Positions 8,905 through 19,242 of a stretch of DNA of 64,000 nt are shown piece by piece (position 1 is the stretch's first letter; each line of letters starts with the position of its first letter). Origin of the DNA: Paenibacillus sp. FJAT-29882. GTDB taxonomy: Bacteria; Bacillota; Bacilli; Bacillales; DSM-1321. A program made the position numbers and the translations under genes. The notes under the pieces are model-generated. The model ran no database searches, had not been told where the DNA came from, and saw only the letters and a list, made by a program, of their open reading frames with translations. The stretch spans positions 701,854 to 765,853 of the forward strand of contig NZ_LMVB01000001.1 of the NCBI RefSeq assembly GCF_001510645.1, read 5' to 3'.

Positions 8905-11274
8905 TTGTTAAAGCCAAGAACTCGTTGGAACTTACAATCTGCCGATGAGCAGATTACGGATGTGCTAGCAAAGGAACTTCATATAACACCTCTAGTTGCA
9001 TCGCTATTGGTTAATCGAGGCTTCCAAACAGTTGAAGAAGCCCGGTCTTTTCTTTTTATAAAAAAACAAGCCTTCCACGATCCGTTTTTACTAAAAGATA
9101 TGGATCTTGCCGTTGAACGAATAAAAGCCGCTATAAATAATGGTGAAAAAATTCGCATCTTTGGAGATTACGATGCGGATGGCGTTAGTTCAACGACCGT
9201 GATGATGGATACGTTGAATAAGCTTGGTGCGAATGCTGATTTTTACATTCCGAATCGTTTCACTGAAGGATATGGCCCGAATGAAATGGCCTTCCGATTA
9301 GCGGCACAAGAAGGCGTAAAGCTATTGATTACCGTAGATACGGGGATTTCAGCGATTAACGAAGCGAAGATTGCGAAAGAACTAGGCATCGATTATATTG
9401 TCACTGATCACCATGAACCAGGGGTGGAATTGCCGGAAGCGCTAGCAATTCTCCATCCTAAAATTGCCGGGAACCCATATCCATTTAAAGATTTGGCTGG
9501 TGTTGGCGTTGCGTTCAAGCTTGCGCATGCGCTACTAGGAGAATTGCCAGAGGACTTGCTTGAAATTGCAGCGATTGGAACGATTGCTGATCTTGTCCCA
9601 CTTTATGGGGAAAATCGCTTGCTTGCAGCGAAGGGAATTGAACAGCTTCGCCAGACAAGACGACCAGGCCTCCTTGCACTTATGAAAAAAGCAGGCATTC
9701 AGCAGGACGCATTGAATGAAGAATCGATTGGGTTTGGCATGGCACCACGGATTAATGCTGCTGGTCGACTTGGAGCCGCTGATCCTGCCGTGGATTTACT
9801 CATGGCTGAAGATATGGAAACAGCAGCTGACCTTGCTTCAGAAATTGATGCGATGAATAAAGAACGTCAGGCAATTGTTGCTGAAATCGCCGAAGAAGCG
9901 ATTCGTGAGGTGGAGGAAAACTATCCACCAGCTGATAACAGTGTCCTGATTATTGGCAAAGAAGGCTGGAATTCAGGGATTGTCGGCATTGTTGCTTCTA
10001 AACTTGTGGAGAAATTTTACCGGCCGACTATCGTATTAAGCTATGACAGTGAAACAGGACTTGCGAAAGGTTCGGCCAGAAGTATTGAAGGTTTTGATTT
10101 GTTTAAAAATCTAACACAATGCAGTGATATTCTGCCTCATTTTGGTGGCCATCCAATGGCTGCAGGGATGACGTTGAAGCTCGATGATGTACCCGATTTA
10201 AGAAGCAGGTTGAACAAACTTGCGACTGAACAACTGACAGAAGCAGATTTCACACCGATCACCAAGCTTGATGCTAAAACAGATCTTACTGAGGTTAGTA
10301 TTCAAACGATTGAAGAAATGAGTTTGCTTGCTCCGTTCGGGATGAGCAATCCGAAACCTCGTGTTTTAATAGAAGGCGTCGGTGTGACGGGCATTCGCAA
10401 AATAGGATCAAACCAAAATCACCTTAAACTGCAACTTGATAATGGAACGGTCAAACTAGATGGGATCGGGTTTGGAATTGGCGATTATGCTGATCATATT
10501 TCACCAAATGCGGAAGTTTCGGTAATTGGGGAACTAGGGATTAATGAATGGAATAATATGAAGAAACCGCAAATCTTTCTTCAAGATATTTCCGTTGCAA
10601 ATTGGCAGCTTTTCGATTATCGCGGACTGAATCAGGTGGAAAAATGGTTCGAAGATGTGCCGAAGCAAAATCGTAAAGTCATTATTTTCTCAGAAACGAC
10701 GCTTAGTCGTTACCCATCTTTACGACAGGAACAAGGTTTTTTGCATATTCATAATGAAGAAGAGGCAGCACAAGTTGATGTAAACGATTGTTCATTAATT
10801 TTAATGGATATGCCGCCATCTAAGGGCATTTTGGAAAAATTACTAGCAAACCAAGAACCAGCCCGTATTTATGTTCATCTGTATCATCAGCAAGAGAATT
10901 TTCTCAGCACAATGCCGACGCGCGATCATTTTAAATGGTTTTACGGCTTTTTAGCAAAAAAAGGTCCGCTGGATTTGAAACGTTATGGCGATGATTTAGC
11001 GAAACATCGTGGCTGGTCGCGAGATACGATTGATTTTATCTCACAGGTGTTTTTTGAATTAGATTTTGTTACAATAGAGAACGGGTTAATTATGCTCACT
11101 AACAATGCGAATAAACGCGACTTGAGCGAATCAGAATCATATGCACGTAAGAAAGAGCAATTTGAGCTTGAACGAGAGCTTGTTTATTCTTCCTATCAGC
11201 AGTTATTCGATTGGTTCAATCATGTAGTTCATAAGGCGACAGGCCTTGAGGAGGAAACAAAGCAATGGATTTAA
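8905..11274 (+). CDS. recJ: Single-stranded-DNA-specific exonuclease RecJ
   Basis: A 5'-3' exonuclease of recombination and mismatch repair. DYDADGVSS (DHH motif), [15 protein letters not shown] and GGHPMAAGM (DHHA1) are all present. They are followed by an OB domain and the long C-terminal extension of Bacillales RecJ, ~790 residues in all. I prefer TTG at 8905 because GAGGGG (8891-8896) is then at the right distance; an in-frame GTG at 8896 overlaps that SD. It overlaps apt by 10 bases, implying co-transcription. Confidence 0.95.
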   Translation: MLKPRTRWNLQSADEQITDVLAKELHITPLVASLLVNRGFQTVEEARSFLFIKKQAFHDPFLLKDMDLAVERIKAAINNGEKIRIFGDYDADGVSSTTVMMDTLNKLGANADFYIPNRFTEGYGPNEMAFRLAAQEGVKLLITVDTGISAINEAKIAKELGIDYIVTDHHEPGVELPEALAILHPKIAGNPYPFKDLAGVGVAFKLAHALLGELPEDLLEIAAIGTIADLVPLYGENRLLAAKGIEQLRQTRRPGLLALMKKAGIQQDALNEESIGFGMAPRINAAGRLGAADPAVDLLMAEDMETAADLASEIDAMNKERQAIVAEIAEEAIREVEENYPPADNSVLIIGKEGWNSGIVGIVASKLVEKFYRPTIVLSYDSETGLAKGSARSIEGFDLFKNLTQCSDILPHFGGHPMAAGMTLKLDDVPDLRSRLNKLATEQLTEADFTPITKLDAKTDLTEVSIQTIEEMSLLAPFGMSNPKPRVLIEGVGVTGIRKIGSNQNHLKLQLDNGTVKLDGIGFGIGDYADHISPNAEVSVIGELGINEWNNMKKPQIFLQDISVANWQLFDYRGLNQVEKWFEDVPKQNRKVIIFSETTLSRYPSLRQEQGFLHIHNEEEAAQVDVNDCSLILMDMPPSKGILEKLLANQEPARIYVHLYHQQENFLSTMPTRDHFKWFYGFLAKKGPLDLKRYGDDLAKHRGWSRDTIDFISQVFFELDFVTIENGLIMLTNNANKRDLSESESYARKKEQFELERELVYSSYQQLFDWFNHVVHKATGLEEETKQWI

Positions 11275-11777
11275 AGCAGTTTATCACGATTGTACCTGAC
11301 TGGCCGAAACCGGGGATCTCATTTAAAGATATCTCAAGTCTGATGGAAAACGGCGAAGCGTATCGATACGCAACAGATCAAATCGTTGAATATGCACAAG
11401 ATAAACAAATCGACATCGTTGTAGGACCGGAAGCAAGAGGTTTCATTATTGGTTGCCCGGTTGCCTACTCACTTGGCGTCGGTTTTGCACCTGTTCGTAA
11501 AGAAGGGAAACTTCCGCGCGAAACAATTAAAGTCGAATACGGCTTAGAGTATGGCAAAGACGTATTAACGATGCATAAAGATGTCATCAAACCAGGGCAA
11601 CGTGTACTGATTACAGACGATCTGCTTGCAACGGGTGGAACCATTGAAGCAACGATCAAGCTTGTTGAAGAGCTTGGTGGTATTGTTGCAGGGATTGCGT
11701 TCTTAATTGATTTAACATACTTAGAAGGTAGAAGTAAATTAGAAGGTTACGACGTTCTAACTTTAATGACCTACTAA
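11265..11777 (+). CDS. apt: Adenine phosphoribosyltransferase
   Basis: Converts adenine and PRPP to AMP in purine salvage. A 170-residue protein of standard length, with the N-terminal IPDWPKPGI-like motif (here [14 protein letters not shown]), GPEARGF and the PRPP-binding [13 protein letters not shown]. The start lies inside the 3' end of recJ with SD GAGGAGG. The recJ-apt-relA order is conserved in Bacillus. Confidence 0.97.
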   Translation: MDLKQFITIVPDWPKPGISFKDISSLMENGEAYRYATDQIVEYAQDKQIDIVVGPEARGFIIGCPVAYSLGVGFAPVRKEGKLPRETIKVEYGLEYGKDVLTMHKDVIKPGQRVLITDDLLATGGTIEATIKLVEELGGIVAGIAFLIDLTYLEGRSKLEGYDVLTLMTY

Positions 11778-11796
11778 AAATTTGAGAATATTCCAC

Positions 11797-11860
11797 AGGG
11801 TCATACCTCACTGTCTATACATTGTTTATTGTGTAGATGTGAAGGTAGGCCCTTTTTATT
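11797..11860 (+). terminator. Terminator of recJ-apt, made from a GGGTCA-type inverted repeat
   Basis: AGGGTCATACCTCAC pairs imperfectly with GTGAAGGTAGGCCCT, followed by TTTTTATT. The inner part (TTGTTTATTGTGT) matches the repeats at 27059-27152 and 31421-31505, so this terminator belongs to a dispersed family. Confidence 0.75.
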
Positions 11861-12227
11861 ATTAATTATTGGTAAAGAAACGGTGAATTTTGTCGTTATT
11901 GATTAAAAATAACTCGAATTATGCAGAAAATGCGGTCTTAGCTCTTTACATATGGCTTCTTTTTCTTGATAATAGATACAATACTATTTTTCTGGTTTTT
12001 GGACAAGAGGCAAAGGGTCAGACCTTTGGACATCCTCGAATAGCGGAACAATGATTCTTTCAACTGTAATAATTGTCACTTTTTGCTGAATACCTGTATA
12101 TCCATTTTGTCTTGTAGCAAGATGAAGCATCAGCGTCAGCACTAAATGTGGCTATTTTTTATTAACCTTATTCGGAAAACCTTTTGATAGGCGAATCTGC
12201 TGGGTAAAGTGGGGTAAAGGTGATACG
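11861..12227. other. apt-relA intergenic region with a possible relA promoter
   Basis: No gene is seen. A possible promoter is TTGTCA (12073-12078), 18 bases, TATATC (12097-12102). Another fragment of the GGGTCAGACC repeat lies at about 12016-12026. The rest is AT-rich without clear structure. Confidence 0.35.
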
Positions 12228-14423
12228 ATGGCAAATGATCAAATTTTAACAGCTGAGCAGGTTGTTGAACGGACAAAGAACTATCTTCAACAGGATGAGA
12301 CAGACTTTATTTATCGTGCCTATAAATTTGCGGAGCACGCTCACAGAGAGCAGTTTCGTAAATCGGGCGAGCCGTATATTATTCATCCCATTCAAGTTGC
12401 AGGCATTTTAACGGACCTTGAGATGGATCCATCGACAATTGCAGGCGGATTTTTGCACGATGTCGTTGAGGATACCGAAGTGACGTTACAAGATATCGAA
12501 AAGCAATTTGGTGAAGAAGTGGCGATGCTTGTTGACGGTGTAACCAAGCTCGGTAAAATTAAATATAAATCACAAGAAGAGCAGCAAGCCGAGAATCACA
12601 GAAAGATGTTTGTGGCAATGGCCCAGGATATTCGTGTAATCCTAATTAAATTGGCCGACCGTCTTCATAACATGAGAACGTTAAAGCATCTTCCACAAGA
12701 AAAACAACGTCGGATTTCTAATGAAACATTGGAAATTTTTGCACCACTTGCGCATCGTCTTGGCATCAGTACGATTAAATGGGAACTTGAGGATACCGCT
12801 CTTCGTTATCTGAATCCTCAGCAATATTACCGAATCGTGAATTTAATGAAGAAAAAGCGTGCCGAGCGTGAAGAGTATTTGGACGAAGTTATCATGGAAG
12901 TACGCAAAGAAGTAGATGATGTGAACATCAAGGCAGATATTTCTGGACGACCAAAACATATTTACAGCATTTACCGGAAGATGGCCATGCAAAACAAGCA
13001 ATTCAGCGAAATCTATGATTTGCTTGCGGTACGAATTGTCGTGAATAGCATTAAGGATTGTTATGCCGTCCTTGGTATTATCCATACATGCTGGAAACCG
13101 ATGCCAGGCCGTTTCAAGGATTATATTGCGATGCCGAAGCAGAATATGTATCAATCGTTGCATACGACGGTGATCGGTCCAAAAGGTGACCCGCTTGAAG
13201 TACAAATTCGTACGACTGAAATGCATCGAATTGCAGAATACGGAATTGCCGCACACTGGGCTTATAAAGAAGGCAAAGAAATTGATGAGCAATCTTCATT
13301 AGAAGAGAAACTCACCTTTTTTAGAGAAATTCTTGAATTCCAGGATGATGCAACGAATGCTGAAGAGTTTATCGAGTCACTGAAGATTGATTTGTTCTCA
13401 GATATGGTGTTTATTTTTACACCAAAAGGCGATGTAATTGAGTTGCCGTCTGGATCGAATCCAATTGATTTTGCTTATCGCATTCACTCCGAAATCGGCA
13501 ACAAGACGATTGGGTCTAAGGTGAACGGCAAGATGGTGCCGCTTGATTACAAGCTAAAAACAGGCGACATTATTGAAATCCTAACATCTAAGCATTCCTA
13601 TGGACCTAGCCCGGATTGGCTGAAACTCACGCAAACATCTCAGGCAAAAAATAAAATTCGACAATTTTTCAAAAAGCAACGTCGTGAGGAAAATATCGAA
13701 AAGGGCCGCGAGATGGTAGAGAAAGAAATTAAAGCACTTGATTTTGAGTTAAAAGAAATCCTAACTCAAGAAAACATCAAACGCGTTGCTGGAAAATTTA
13801 ATTTCTCAAATGAAGAAGATATGTATGCAGCTGTTGGCTATAACGGGATTACAGCCGCGCAGATTACCACTCGTCTTACCGAGAAATTACGGAAACAGAA
13901 AGAATTGGAACAAGGACCGACACTTACAGAAGCGGTTACAGAGCTTAAATCGCTTCATAAATCGAAAAAGCGGGAATCTGGTGTCCGCGTTACTGGCATT
14001 GATAATCTATTAATACGTTTATCAAAATGCTGTAATCCGGTTCCGGGAGATGAAATTGTCGGTTTCATTACGAAAGGCCGCGGTGTTTCTGTTCATAGAA
14101 CCGACTGTTCAAATCTAAATACGTGCGAAGTAGAAGACCGTTTAATCCCGGTCGAATGGGAAGGGAATCTGAACGATCACAAAGGATACAATGTTGATAT
14201 TGAAATCAGCGGCTTTGACCGTCGTGGTTTATTGAACGAGGTGCTACAAGTGGTCAATGAAACAAAAACGGACTTTACGTCTGTATCCGGCAAATCAGAC
14301 CGCAACAAAGTAGCGACGATTAACATGTCCATTGCTATTCAAAATATTAGTCATCTGCAAAAGGTAGTCGATCGAGTTAAACAAATTCCGGATATTTATT
14401 CAGTCAGAAGAATCATGAACTAA
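12228..14423 (+). CDS. relA: Bifunctional (p)ppGpp synthetase/hydrolase RelA/SpoT family (Rel)
   Basis: A 731-residue long RSH enzyme that makes and degrades (p)ppGpp on ribosome signals. The N-terminal hydrolase has HPIQVAGIL and HDVVEDT. The synthetase domain has SIYRKM and [26 protein letters not shown] domain (about residues 390-450), a conserved Cys motif (CCNPVPGD) and a C-terminal ACT domain follow. Domain content and length are complete. AAAGGTG precedes the ATG; dtd follows after 12 bases. Confidence 0.97.
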   Translation: MANDQILTAEQVVERTKNYLQQDETDFIYRAYKFAEHAHREQFRKSGEPYIIHPIQVAGILTDLEMDPSTIAGGFLHDVVEDTEVTLQDIEKQFGEEVAMLVDGVTKLGKIKYKSQEEQQAENHRKMFVAMAQDIRVILIKLADRLHNMRTLKHLPQEKQRRISNETLEIFAPLAHRLGISTIKWELEDTALRYLNPQQYYRIVNLMKKKRAEREEYLDEVIMEVRKEVDDVNIKADISGRPKHIYSIYRKMAMQNKQFSEIYDLLAVRIVVNSIKDCYAVLGIIHTCWKPMPGRFKDYIAMPKQNMYQSLHTTVIGPKGDPLEVQIRTTEMHRIAEYGIAAHWAYKEGKEIDEQSSLEEKLTFFREILEFQDDATNAEEFIESLKIDLFSDMVFIFTPKGDVIELPSGSNPIDFAYRIHSEIGNKTIGSKVNGKMVPLDYKLKTGDIIEILTSKHSYGPSPDWLKLTQTSQAKNKIRQFFKKQRREENIEKGREMVEKEIKALDFELKEILTQENIKRVAGKFNFSNEEDMYAAVGYNGITAAQITTRLTEKLRKQKELEQGPTLTEAVTELKSLHKSKKRESGVRVTGIDNLLIRLSKCCNPVPGDEIVGFITKGRGVSVHRTDCSNLNTCEVEDRLIPVEWEGNLNDHKGYNVDIEISGFDRRGLLNEVLQVVNETKTDFTSVSGKSDRNKVATINMSIAIQNISHLQKVVDRVKQIPDIYSVRRIMN

Positions 14424-14435
14424 GGAGTTATCACC

Positions 14436-14876
14436 ATGCGTGTTGTTGTGCAGCGTTCTAAAGCAGCAAGAGTACTTGTGAATAACGAAACAATTGGCTC
14501 AATCGACCACGGTCTCGTTTTATTGGTCGGTGTTACACATGGCGACACAGCGGAAGACGCCGCTTACCTCGCTGAAAAAATTGCCAACTTGCGTATTTTT
14601 GAAGATGAAAACGAGAAAATGAATCATTCCCTACTCGACGTAGGCGGTTCAGTTCTCTCGATTTCACAATTCACCCTGTACGGCGATTGCAAGAAAGGCC
14701 GCCGCCCAAACTTCATGGACGCCGCTCGTCCAGAAGAAGCGAACGCCATTTACGAACTTTTCAACGAAGAATTCCGCAAAAAAGACATCCATCTCGAAAC
14801 AGGCCAGTTCGGAGCCAATATGCAAGTTGAACTCACCAATGATGGCCCTGTCACGCTTATTGTTGAGAGTAAATAG
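14436..14876 (+). CDS. dtd: D-aminoacyl-tRNA deacylase
   Basis: Removes D-amino acids from mischarged tRNAs. 146 residues, beginning MRVVVQRS. It has both signature loops: [17 protein letters not shown] (SQxxL) and the C-terminal NDGPVTL (NxGPVT). SD AAGGAG lies eight bases before the ATG. It is probably in one transcript with relA. Confidence 0.96.
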   Translation: MRVVVQRSKAARVLVNNETIGSIDHGLVLLVGVTHGDTAEDAAYLAEKIANLRIFEDENEKMNHSLLDVGGSVLSISQFTLYGDCKKGRRPNFMDAARPEEANAIYELFNEEFRKKDIHLETGQFGANMQVELTNDGPVTLIVESK

Positions 14877-14877
14877 G

Positions 14878-14916
14878 AAAGTAGACCACAGCTAGCTGGT
14901 TTGCTTTCTTTTTTTT
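14878..14916 (+). terminator. Terminator of relA-dtd
   Basis: An imperfect stem, GAAAG...CCA-GCTAGC-TGG...CTTTC, followed by TTTTTTTT. Confidence 0.65.
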
Positions 14917-15089
14917 GTGGGAAGATGGACGAATTATTATCGGGAACTTCGTCCAAAAAGCGCGGACAAGCCCTCCTTTATGTTGATCTGGAAATCGAAA
15001 TAACGAGTCAGGGCCTAATTTAGTGATCCGATGAGAAATTACGTTAATATTCATGAACCACCCTTGCAAACTCATCCGATTCAAGTATT

Positions 15090-15220
15090 GCACGCCGGAA
15101 TGAGGAACAATCGCGCCAGTTTGACTACTAATCGCGCCAAAAAGGAGGGGGATCGCGCCAGAACTGATCCTTTTCGCGCGAGAATTGGGATTTACGAGCC
15201 GGAGTTCAATATCGCTCCAG
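15090..15220 (-). repeat. 21-nt periodic array C
   Basis: TCGCGCCA recurs at exact 21-base steps (about 15111, 15132, 15153), then TCGCGCGA and degenerate units CGAGCCG and CGCTCCAG. Read on the minus strand it is the same GGCGCG-type repeat as the other arrays. It lies between the convergent dtd and amidase genes. A plus-strand 72-codon frame here is produced by the repeat. Confidence 0.8.
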
Positions 15221-15265
15221 TACACCCAAAAAAACGTACCAGAAAATAGGCACGTTTAGTTTCTT

Positions 15266-16969
15266 TTATTTAAAAAACGTCATCAACCCATTATAGATGG
15301 CGGTTGTAACCATTTCTTGATACTCATTTGAGGTGATTTTCAGTTCTTCAGCTGGATTGCTTAAATAGCCAAGTTCGAGCAGGGCTGCGTTTTGGTGATT
15401 TTCTCGTAAAACGTGATAGTCACCGAACCGATAGCCGCGGTTATTAATTTTTAGTGCTGAGCTTAGGGCATCGTCAAGAACTATGGCAAGCTGTTGTTGA
15501 TATGTATGGTAGTAATACGTCGTAATGCCATTGATTCTTGTATCTTTGGTCGCATCGTAATGGATGCTGATGTAAGCATCTGCAGCGTTCAGTTGTGAAA
15601 TCCCGACCCGAGCTGGCAGAGTGATGTATGCGTCAAGACTGCGTGTTAATAGGACGTTTGCTCCTGCTCGTTCGAGCTTAGCCTGAAGCATACGAGCTGT
15701 ACGTAACGTTACATCTTTTTCCATCGTACCGCCTACGCCAAGTGTTCCTGGATCGCGGCCGCCATGACCTGGGTCAAGGACGATTACTTTACCGTTGAGA
15801 TTATTTTCAATGCCAGATCGTTTACTTGGCTGGGCTTGTCCATCTGTTGAAACGAGCCACCCTGCCACATAAGCTGTCTTTTTTTCGAGCTGGATTTTGT
15901 ACCAGTCATTTTCCATGCCGAGAACTGCGAACGTTTCACCCTTATTTGCACGAGCAAGTAAGGTCGTATTTGTATCTGGACCACTTCGTAAACTAGTCCC
16001 ATCACGAAGGATGACGATCGTGGAACTAGTAGACTTTTCTGCTACTGTGGGCTTAGTTTGAATCGATTTGGACGGCTGTTGCAAATACCGAGTCGCAACC
16101 CAGCCCGTTTTTCCAGTTTCATATTGGATTTTTGCCATGTCGTTTCGCTCTTGCAAAATAGTGAAGGAATCCCCATTATGAACAGTCGCAAGAATCTCTC
16201 CATCGGTTGTAGCTGATTTGCGGACGACTAGTTCAGACGCTGTGACAGTAGCTTTTTCTTCACCGTCGATCGCGATGAATGATGTGTTAACCCAGCCACT
16301 TTCACCATGAAAGGTAATTTTCCCCCACTCCCCTTGAATGTCTTCGAATGAAAGAGTCGCATCCTTTTTTAGCTTGCCAATTACTCTTCCATCTTTAGAA
16401 GCAGATGCGCGAACATTGAGATTGTTCGTTAAGGCAATTCCCGTCGCCTTGACGGTTTGTACGTTGGTTTCTTTATTTTCGGCTATGCCAGTTTGGATAA
16501 AATCGGCGGATATCCATCCGGAAATCGTATCGTTTTGGAACTGGATCCAATTATTTTCTCGATCTAGTATGTTGATTTCAGTGCCGTTATTTATATAACC
16601 TGTTTCTTCAAAAGACGTGCCAGGACCTTTGCGAATCCGTACATGATCGGACGTTACGGTAGCTTTTTCAGCACTTTTTGCACGCTTTGTATCGTCAGCT
16701 ACAAGATAGCCCGCGATCCATCCTGATTTGTTTTCAGCCAGTTTAATTTCTAGCCAATCATTTTCCTCGGAAACGACCTGATAGGTATTTCCTCGGTATA
16801 CTTTTTCTACGATCGGGAAACTTAAAGCTGGACCTTCCCGAACATTGATCATTTCTGTATTGACAGTGATGTCTGATTTCGTTTGACCGTATACATCTTG
16901 TACTGAAAATCCTGTTGATGTGAGAAGAGCTGCTGTCAGAATCCCGGCGATATATGTTTTAGTTCTCAT
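15266..16969 (-). CDS. Secreted N-acetylmuramoyl-L-alanine amidase with five SH3b repeats
   Basis: A 567-residue cell-wall hydrolase cleaving the MurNAc-L-Ala bond. A signal peptide (about residues 1-29) is followed by five bacterial SH3 domains (near residues 37-92, 102-160, 168-232, 238-294 and 318-375; each starts with an (N/H)VRxGPxxS-like strand and ends in GW(I/V)). The C-terminal amidase_3 domain starts at VIVLDPGHGG; DPGHGG, the Glu of MEKDVTL and SIHYD give the zinc ligands, and LLELGYLSN holds the catalytic Glu. It resembles B. subtilis YrvJ in position between dtd and hisS. All catalytic motifs are intact. Confidence 0.93.
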   Translation of the reverse strand: MRTKTYIAGILTAALLTSTGFSVQDVYGQTKSDITVNTEMINVREGPALSFPIVEKVYRGNTYQVVSEENDWLEIKLAENKSGWIAGYLVADDTKRAKSAEKATVTSDHVRIRKGPGTSFEETGYINNGTEINILDRENNWIQFQNDTISGWISADFIQTGIAENKETNVQTVKATGIALTNNLNVRASASKDGRVIGKLKKDATLSFEDIQGEWGKITFHGESGWVNTSFIAIDGEEKATVTASELVVRKSATTDGEILATVHNGDSFTILQERNDMAKIQYETGKTGWVATRYLQQPSKSIQTKPTVAEKSTSSTIVILRDGTSLRSGPDTNTTLLARANKGETFAVLGMENDWYKIQLEKKTAYVAGWLVSTDGQAQPSKRSGIENNLNGKVIVLDPGHGGRDPGTLGVGGTMEKDVTLRTARMLQAKLERAGANVLLTRSLDAYITLPARVGISQLNAADAYISIHYDATKDTRINGITTYYYHTYQQQLAIVLDDALSSALKINNRGYRFGDYHVLRENHQNAALLELGYLSNPAEELKITSNEYQEMVTTAIYNGLMTFFK

Positions 16970-17101
16970 GTCTTCCTCCTCGTTCTTATTGAAAATAGTC
17001 TAACAACAATTTATTCTATCTTATCATAAAATTTCCTGTTTATTTATGAAGAAAACTTTGGGTTTTGGGCAAAACTAAGAAAAAAGCAGGAGGGATGAAT
17101 G

Positions 17102-17278
17102 ATGAAATTCAGTGAAAAAGGGCAATTAAGCCTAGACCCAACCAATCAACTTTCCGGAGTCGATTTCCGAGATCATTTACAAAAAGAACAAAGCTCAACA
17201 ATGTTTGAACTTGCATCAGAATTTGGCCTAAACGAGCGCGATGTGCAAAAATTGAAAAAAAAGCTGGGCGGGCGCTGA
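17102..17278 (+). CDS. Small conserved protein upstream of hisS (YrzK position)
   Basis: A 58-codon ORF with a strong SD (GCAGGAGGG) just before the ATG. The product is soluble and charged, with a C-terminal helix pair (FELASEFGLNERDV, then QKLKKKLGGR) that looks like a small helix-turn-helix or adaptor fold. In B. subtilis a small gene, yrzK, occupies this place, but I cannot confirm homology. Function unknown. A single 21-nt repeat unit (CGCGCTTTTCCGC) overlaps the region just after its stop. Confidence 0.65.
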   Translation: MKFSEKGQLSLDPTNQLSGVDFRDHLQKEQSSTMFELASEFGLNERDVQKLKKKLGGR

Positions 17279-17315
17279 TCTTTCGCGCTTTTCCGCTAGA
17301 AACTGACATGCGGTA

Positions 17316-17344
17316 TTGACAAGACTAGTTGGAGTCCTTATTAT
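17316..17344 (+). promoter_or_regulatory. Sigma-A promoter of the hisS T-box leader
   Basis: TTGACA (17316-17321), 17-base spacer, TATTAT (17339-17344). It is placed correctly for a transcript starting near 17351 that contains the whole T-box. Confidence 0.8.
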
Positions 17345-17350
17345 TAATGA

Positions 17351-17655
17351 ATAGTTATATAAGTAAAATTAATAGTTTCTACATAAGAACAACCAATGAT
17401 GAAGAAAAGTAATTAAGAACCACATGTAAAGAGAAGAAATGCCTTAGGCTGAAAGCATTTCTACATGATGACTTAATGAAAGAACACTTCTGAGGCTTCA
17501 CTCTGAAAAATTTTTTTAGTAAGAGATGAACGTAGGCAGGCGTTAACTGCATGAAGTGGAAGCATAATGATATGTTTCAATAAGGGTGGCACCACGGGAA
17601 TTACAACTCTCGTCCCTTGTAGCAGTAATGTTACAAGGGATGGGAGTTTTTTGTT
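17351..17655 (+). ncRNA. T-box riboswitch leader of hisS-aspS
   Basis: The T-box consensus AGGGTGGCACCACGG is at 17583-17597. It is followed by the terminator hairpin (CTCTCGTCCCTTGT with ACAAGGGATGGGAG, then TTTTTT, about 17607-17653). Upstream are a Stem I-like helix (AGAAATGC with GCATTTCT, 17432-17462) and a candidate His specifier CAC in GAACACTTC (about 17482-17487). Uncharged tRNA-His would stabilise the antiterminator and allow hisS-aspS transcription. The specifier assignment is tentative; the T-box itself is certain. Confidence 0.9.
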
Positions 17656-17958
17656 GTTTTAATCAATGATTAAATAAGTAAAATTATAGATTTGATTAAA
17701 ACATGCACGTGACGAAACCAATTTTGGTCCGTGTAATCCCTTAATTGATTCCATTGTTTACAGTTGAATTGCATGAAAAGTCGTATTTATGTTAAAAAGA
17801 ACTGGTGTTGTGCCAAAATGTACGAAAAAGTTTAACGGATGTAAGCAATTGTAGTGTGACAAATAAAGTTACAGATTTTAAGTAACAGTGTTAAACAAGT
17901 AAAATTATAGAATAGTGAATACAAAATAAATGTTTTTTTCAATAAAGGAGGATCTCAT
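17656..17958. other. Long spacer between the T-box terminator and hisS
   Basis: About 300 bases separate the T-box terminator from hisS, much longer than usual. It carries two copies of AAGTAAAATTATAGA (17676-17690 and 17897-17911); a third, variant copy lies at 17361-17375, just before the T-box. No gene is seen. A second hisS promoter is possible but I cannot place it firmly. Confidence 0.5.
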
Positions 17959-19230
17959 ATGAGCATTCAAATTCCAAGAGGTACGCAAGATTTGCTTCCG
18001 GGTACAACGGAGATTTGGCAATATATCGAGAAGACGGCGCGTGATTTATGCAGTCGTTATCAATATAAGGAAATCAGAACACCGATTTTTGAGCACACGG
18101 AATTGTTTTTACGTGGTGTCGGTGATACGACAGATATCGTTCAGAAGGAAATGTATACATTCAAAGACCGCGGTGAGCGGGACTTGACGTTACGACCAGA
18201 AGGAACGGCTGCTGTTGTTCGTTCGTATATCGAAAATAAAATGTTCGGATTACCGAATCAGCCGGTGAAATTGTATTATATCGGACCGATGTTCCGTTAT
18301 GAGCGTCCACAGGCAGGGCGTTTCCGTCAATTCGTGCAATTTGGCATTGAAGCGTTAGGGAGTAAGGATCCGGCGATTGATGCTGAAGTATTGGCTCTTT
18401 CCATGGGGCTTTATCAAGAGCTTGGTTTGAAAAAATTGAAGCTTGTGATTAATAGTCTAGGTGACAAAGAAAGTCGTACAGCTCACCGAAATGCGTTGGT
18501 CGACCACTTTAAACCGCGGATTGGCGAGTTTTGTAGTGATTGCCAAAGTCGTTTAGAGAAAAATCCATTGCGTATTTTGGATTGTAAAAAAGACCGTGAT
18601 CATGAATTGATGAAAACAGCACCGTCGATTCTCGAATATTTAAATGAAGAATCACGCTCGTATTTTGAAAAAGTACAAAAGCATTTAACGGATCTTGAGA
18701 TTGAATTTGTCGTTGATCCGACACTCGTACGTGGTTTGGATTATTACAATCATACGGCGTTTGAAATTATGAGTGAAGCAGAAGGATTCGGTGCGATTAC
18801 AACGCTTTGCGGCGGTGGTCGTTACAATGGCTTAGCGGAAGAAATTGGTGGTCCTGAAACGCCTGGAATCGGCTTTGCACTAAGCATTGAGCGATTAATC
18901 GCGGCACTTCAAGCGGAAAACGTTGAACTGCCGATTGAGCAAGGAATCGATTGCTACCTCGTTTCCATGGGCGATGCGGCGAAAGATTACACGGTAAAAC
19001 TCGCCTATCAATTACGCAATGCCGGTTTTACAGTGGAAAAAGATTACAACGATCGGAAAGTGAAGGCGCAATTTAAATCAGCTGATCGACTAGAAGCGAA
19101 ATTCGTGGCTGTACTTGGTGACGATGAGCTTGAAAAAGGAAAAATTAATGTGAAAAATATGGCGACTGGTGAACAGGTTGAATATGAACTAACTTCATTT
19201 GTTGCTGAATTTAAGAAGCTTTACGCTTAA
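17959..19230 (+). CDS. hisS: Histidyl-tRNA synthetase
   Basis: A class II aminoacyl-tRNA synthetase, 423 residues. Motif 2 lies in [12 protein letters not shown], the His-binding motifs are [14 protein letters not shown] and GGGRYNGL, and motif 3 is [11 protein letters not shown]. The C-terminal ~100 residues are the anticodon-binding domain. SD AAAGGAGGA precedes the ATG. It is T-box controlled and linked to aspS by a 12-base gap. Confidence 0.98.
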   Translation: MSIQIPRGTQDLLPGTTEIWQYIEKTARDLCSRYQYKEIRTPIFEHTELFLRGVGDTTDIVQKEMYTFKDRGERDLTLRPEGTAAVVRSYIENKMFGLPNQPVKLYYIGPMFRYERPQAGRFRQFVQFGIEALGSKDPAIDAEVLALSMGLYQELGLKKLKLVINSLGDKESRTAHRNALVDHFKPRIGEFCSDCQSRLEKNPLRILDCKKDRDHELMKTAPSILEYLNEESRSYFEKVQKHLTDLEIEFVVDPTLVRGLDYYNHTAFEIMSEAEGFGAITTLCGGGRYNGLAEEIGGPETPGIGFALSIERLIAALQAENVELPIEQGIDCYLVSMGDAAKDYTVKLAYQLRNAGFTVEKDYNDRKVKAQFKSADRLEAKFVAVLGDDELEKGKINVKNMATGEQVEYELTSFVAEFKKLYA

Positions 19231-19242
19231 GGAGGAAATAGA

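Noticed and set aside
15031-15249. 72-codon plus-strand ORF
   Set aside because: It is made by array C of the 21-nt repeat, has no SD, and has an Arg/Ala-rich product of no known type.
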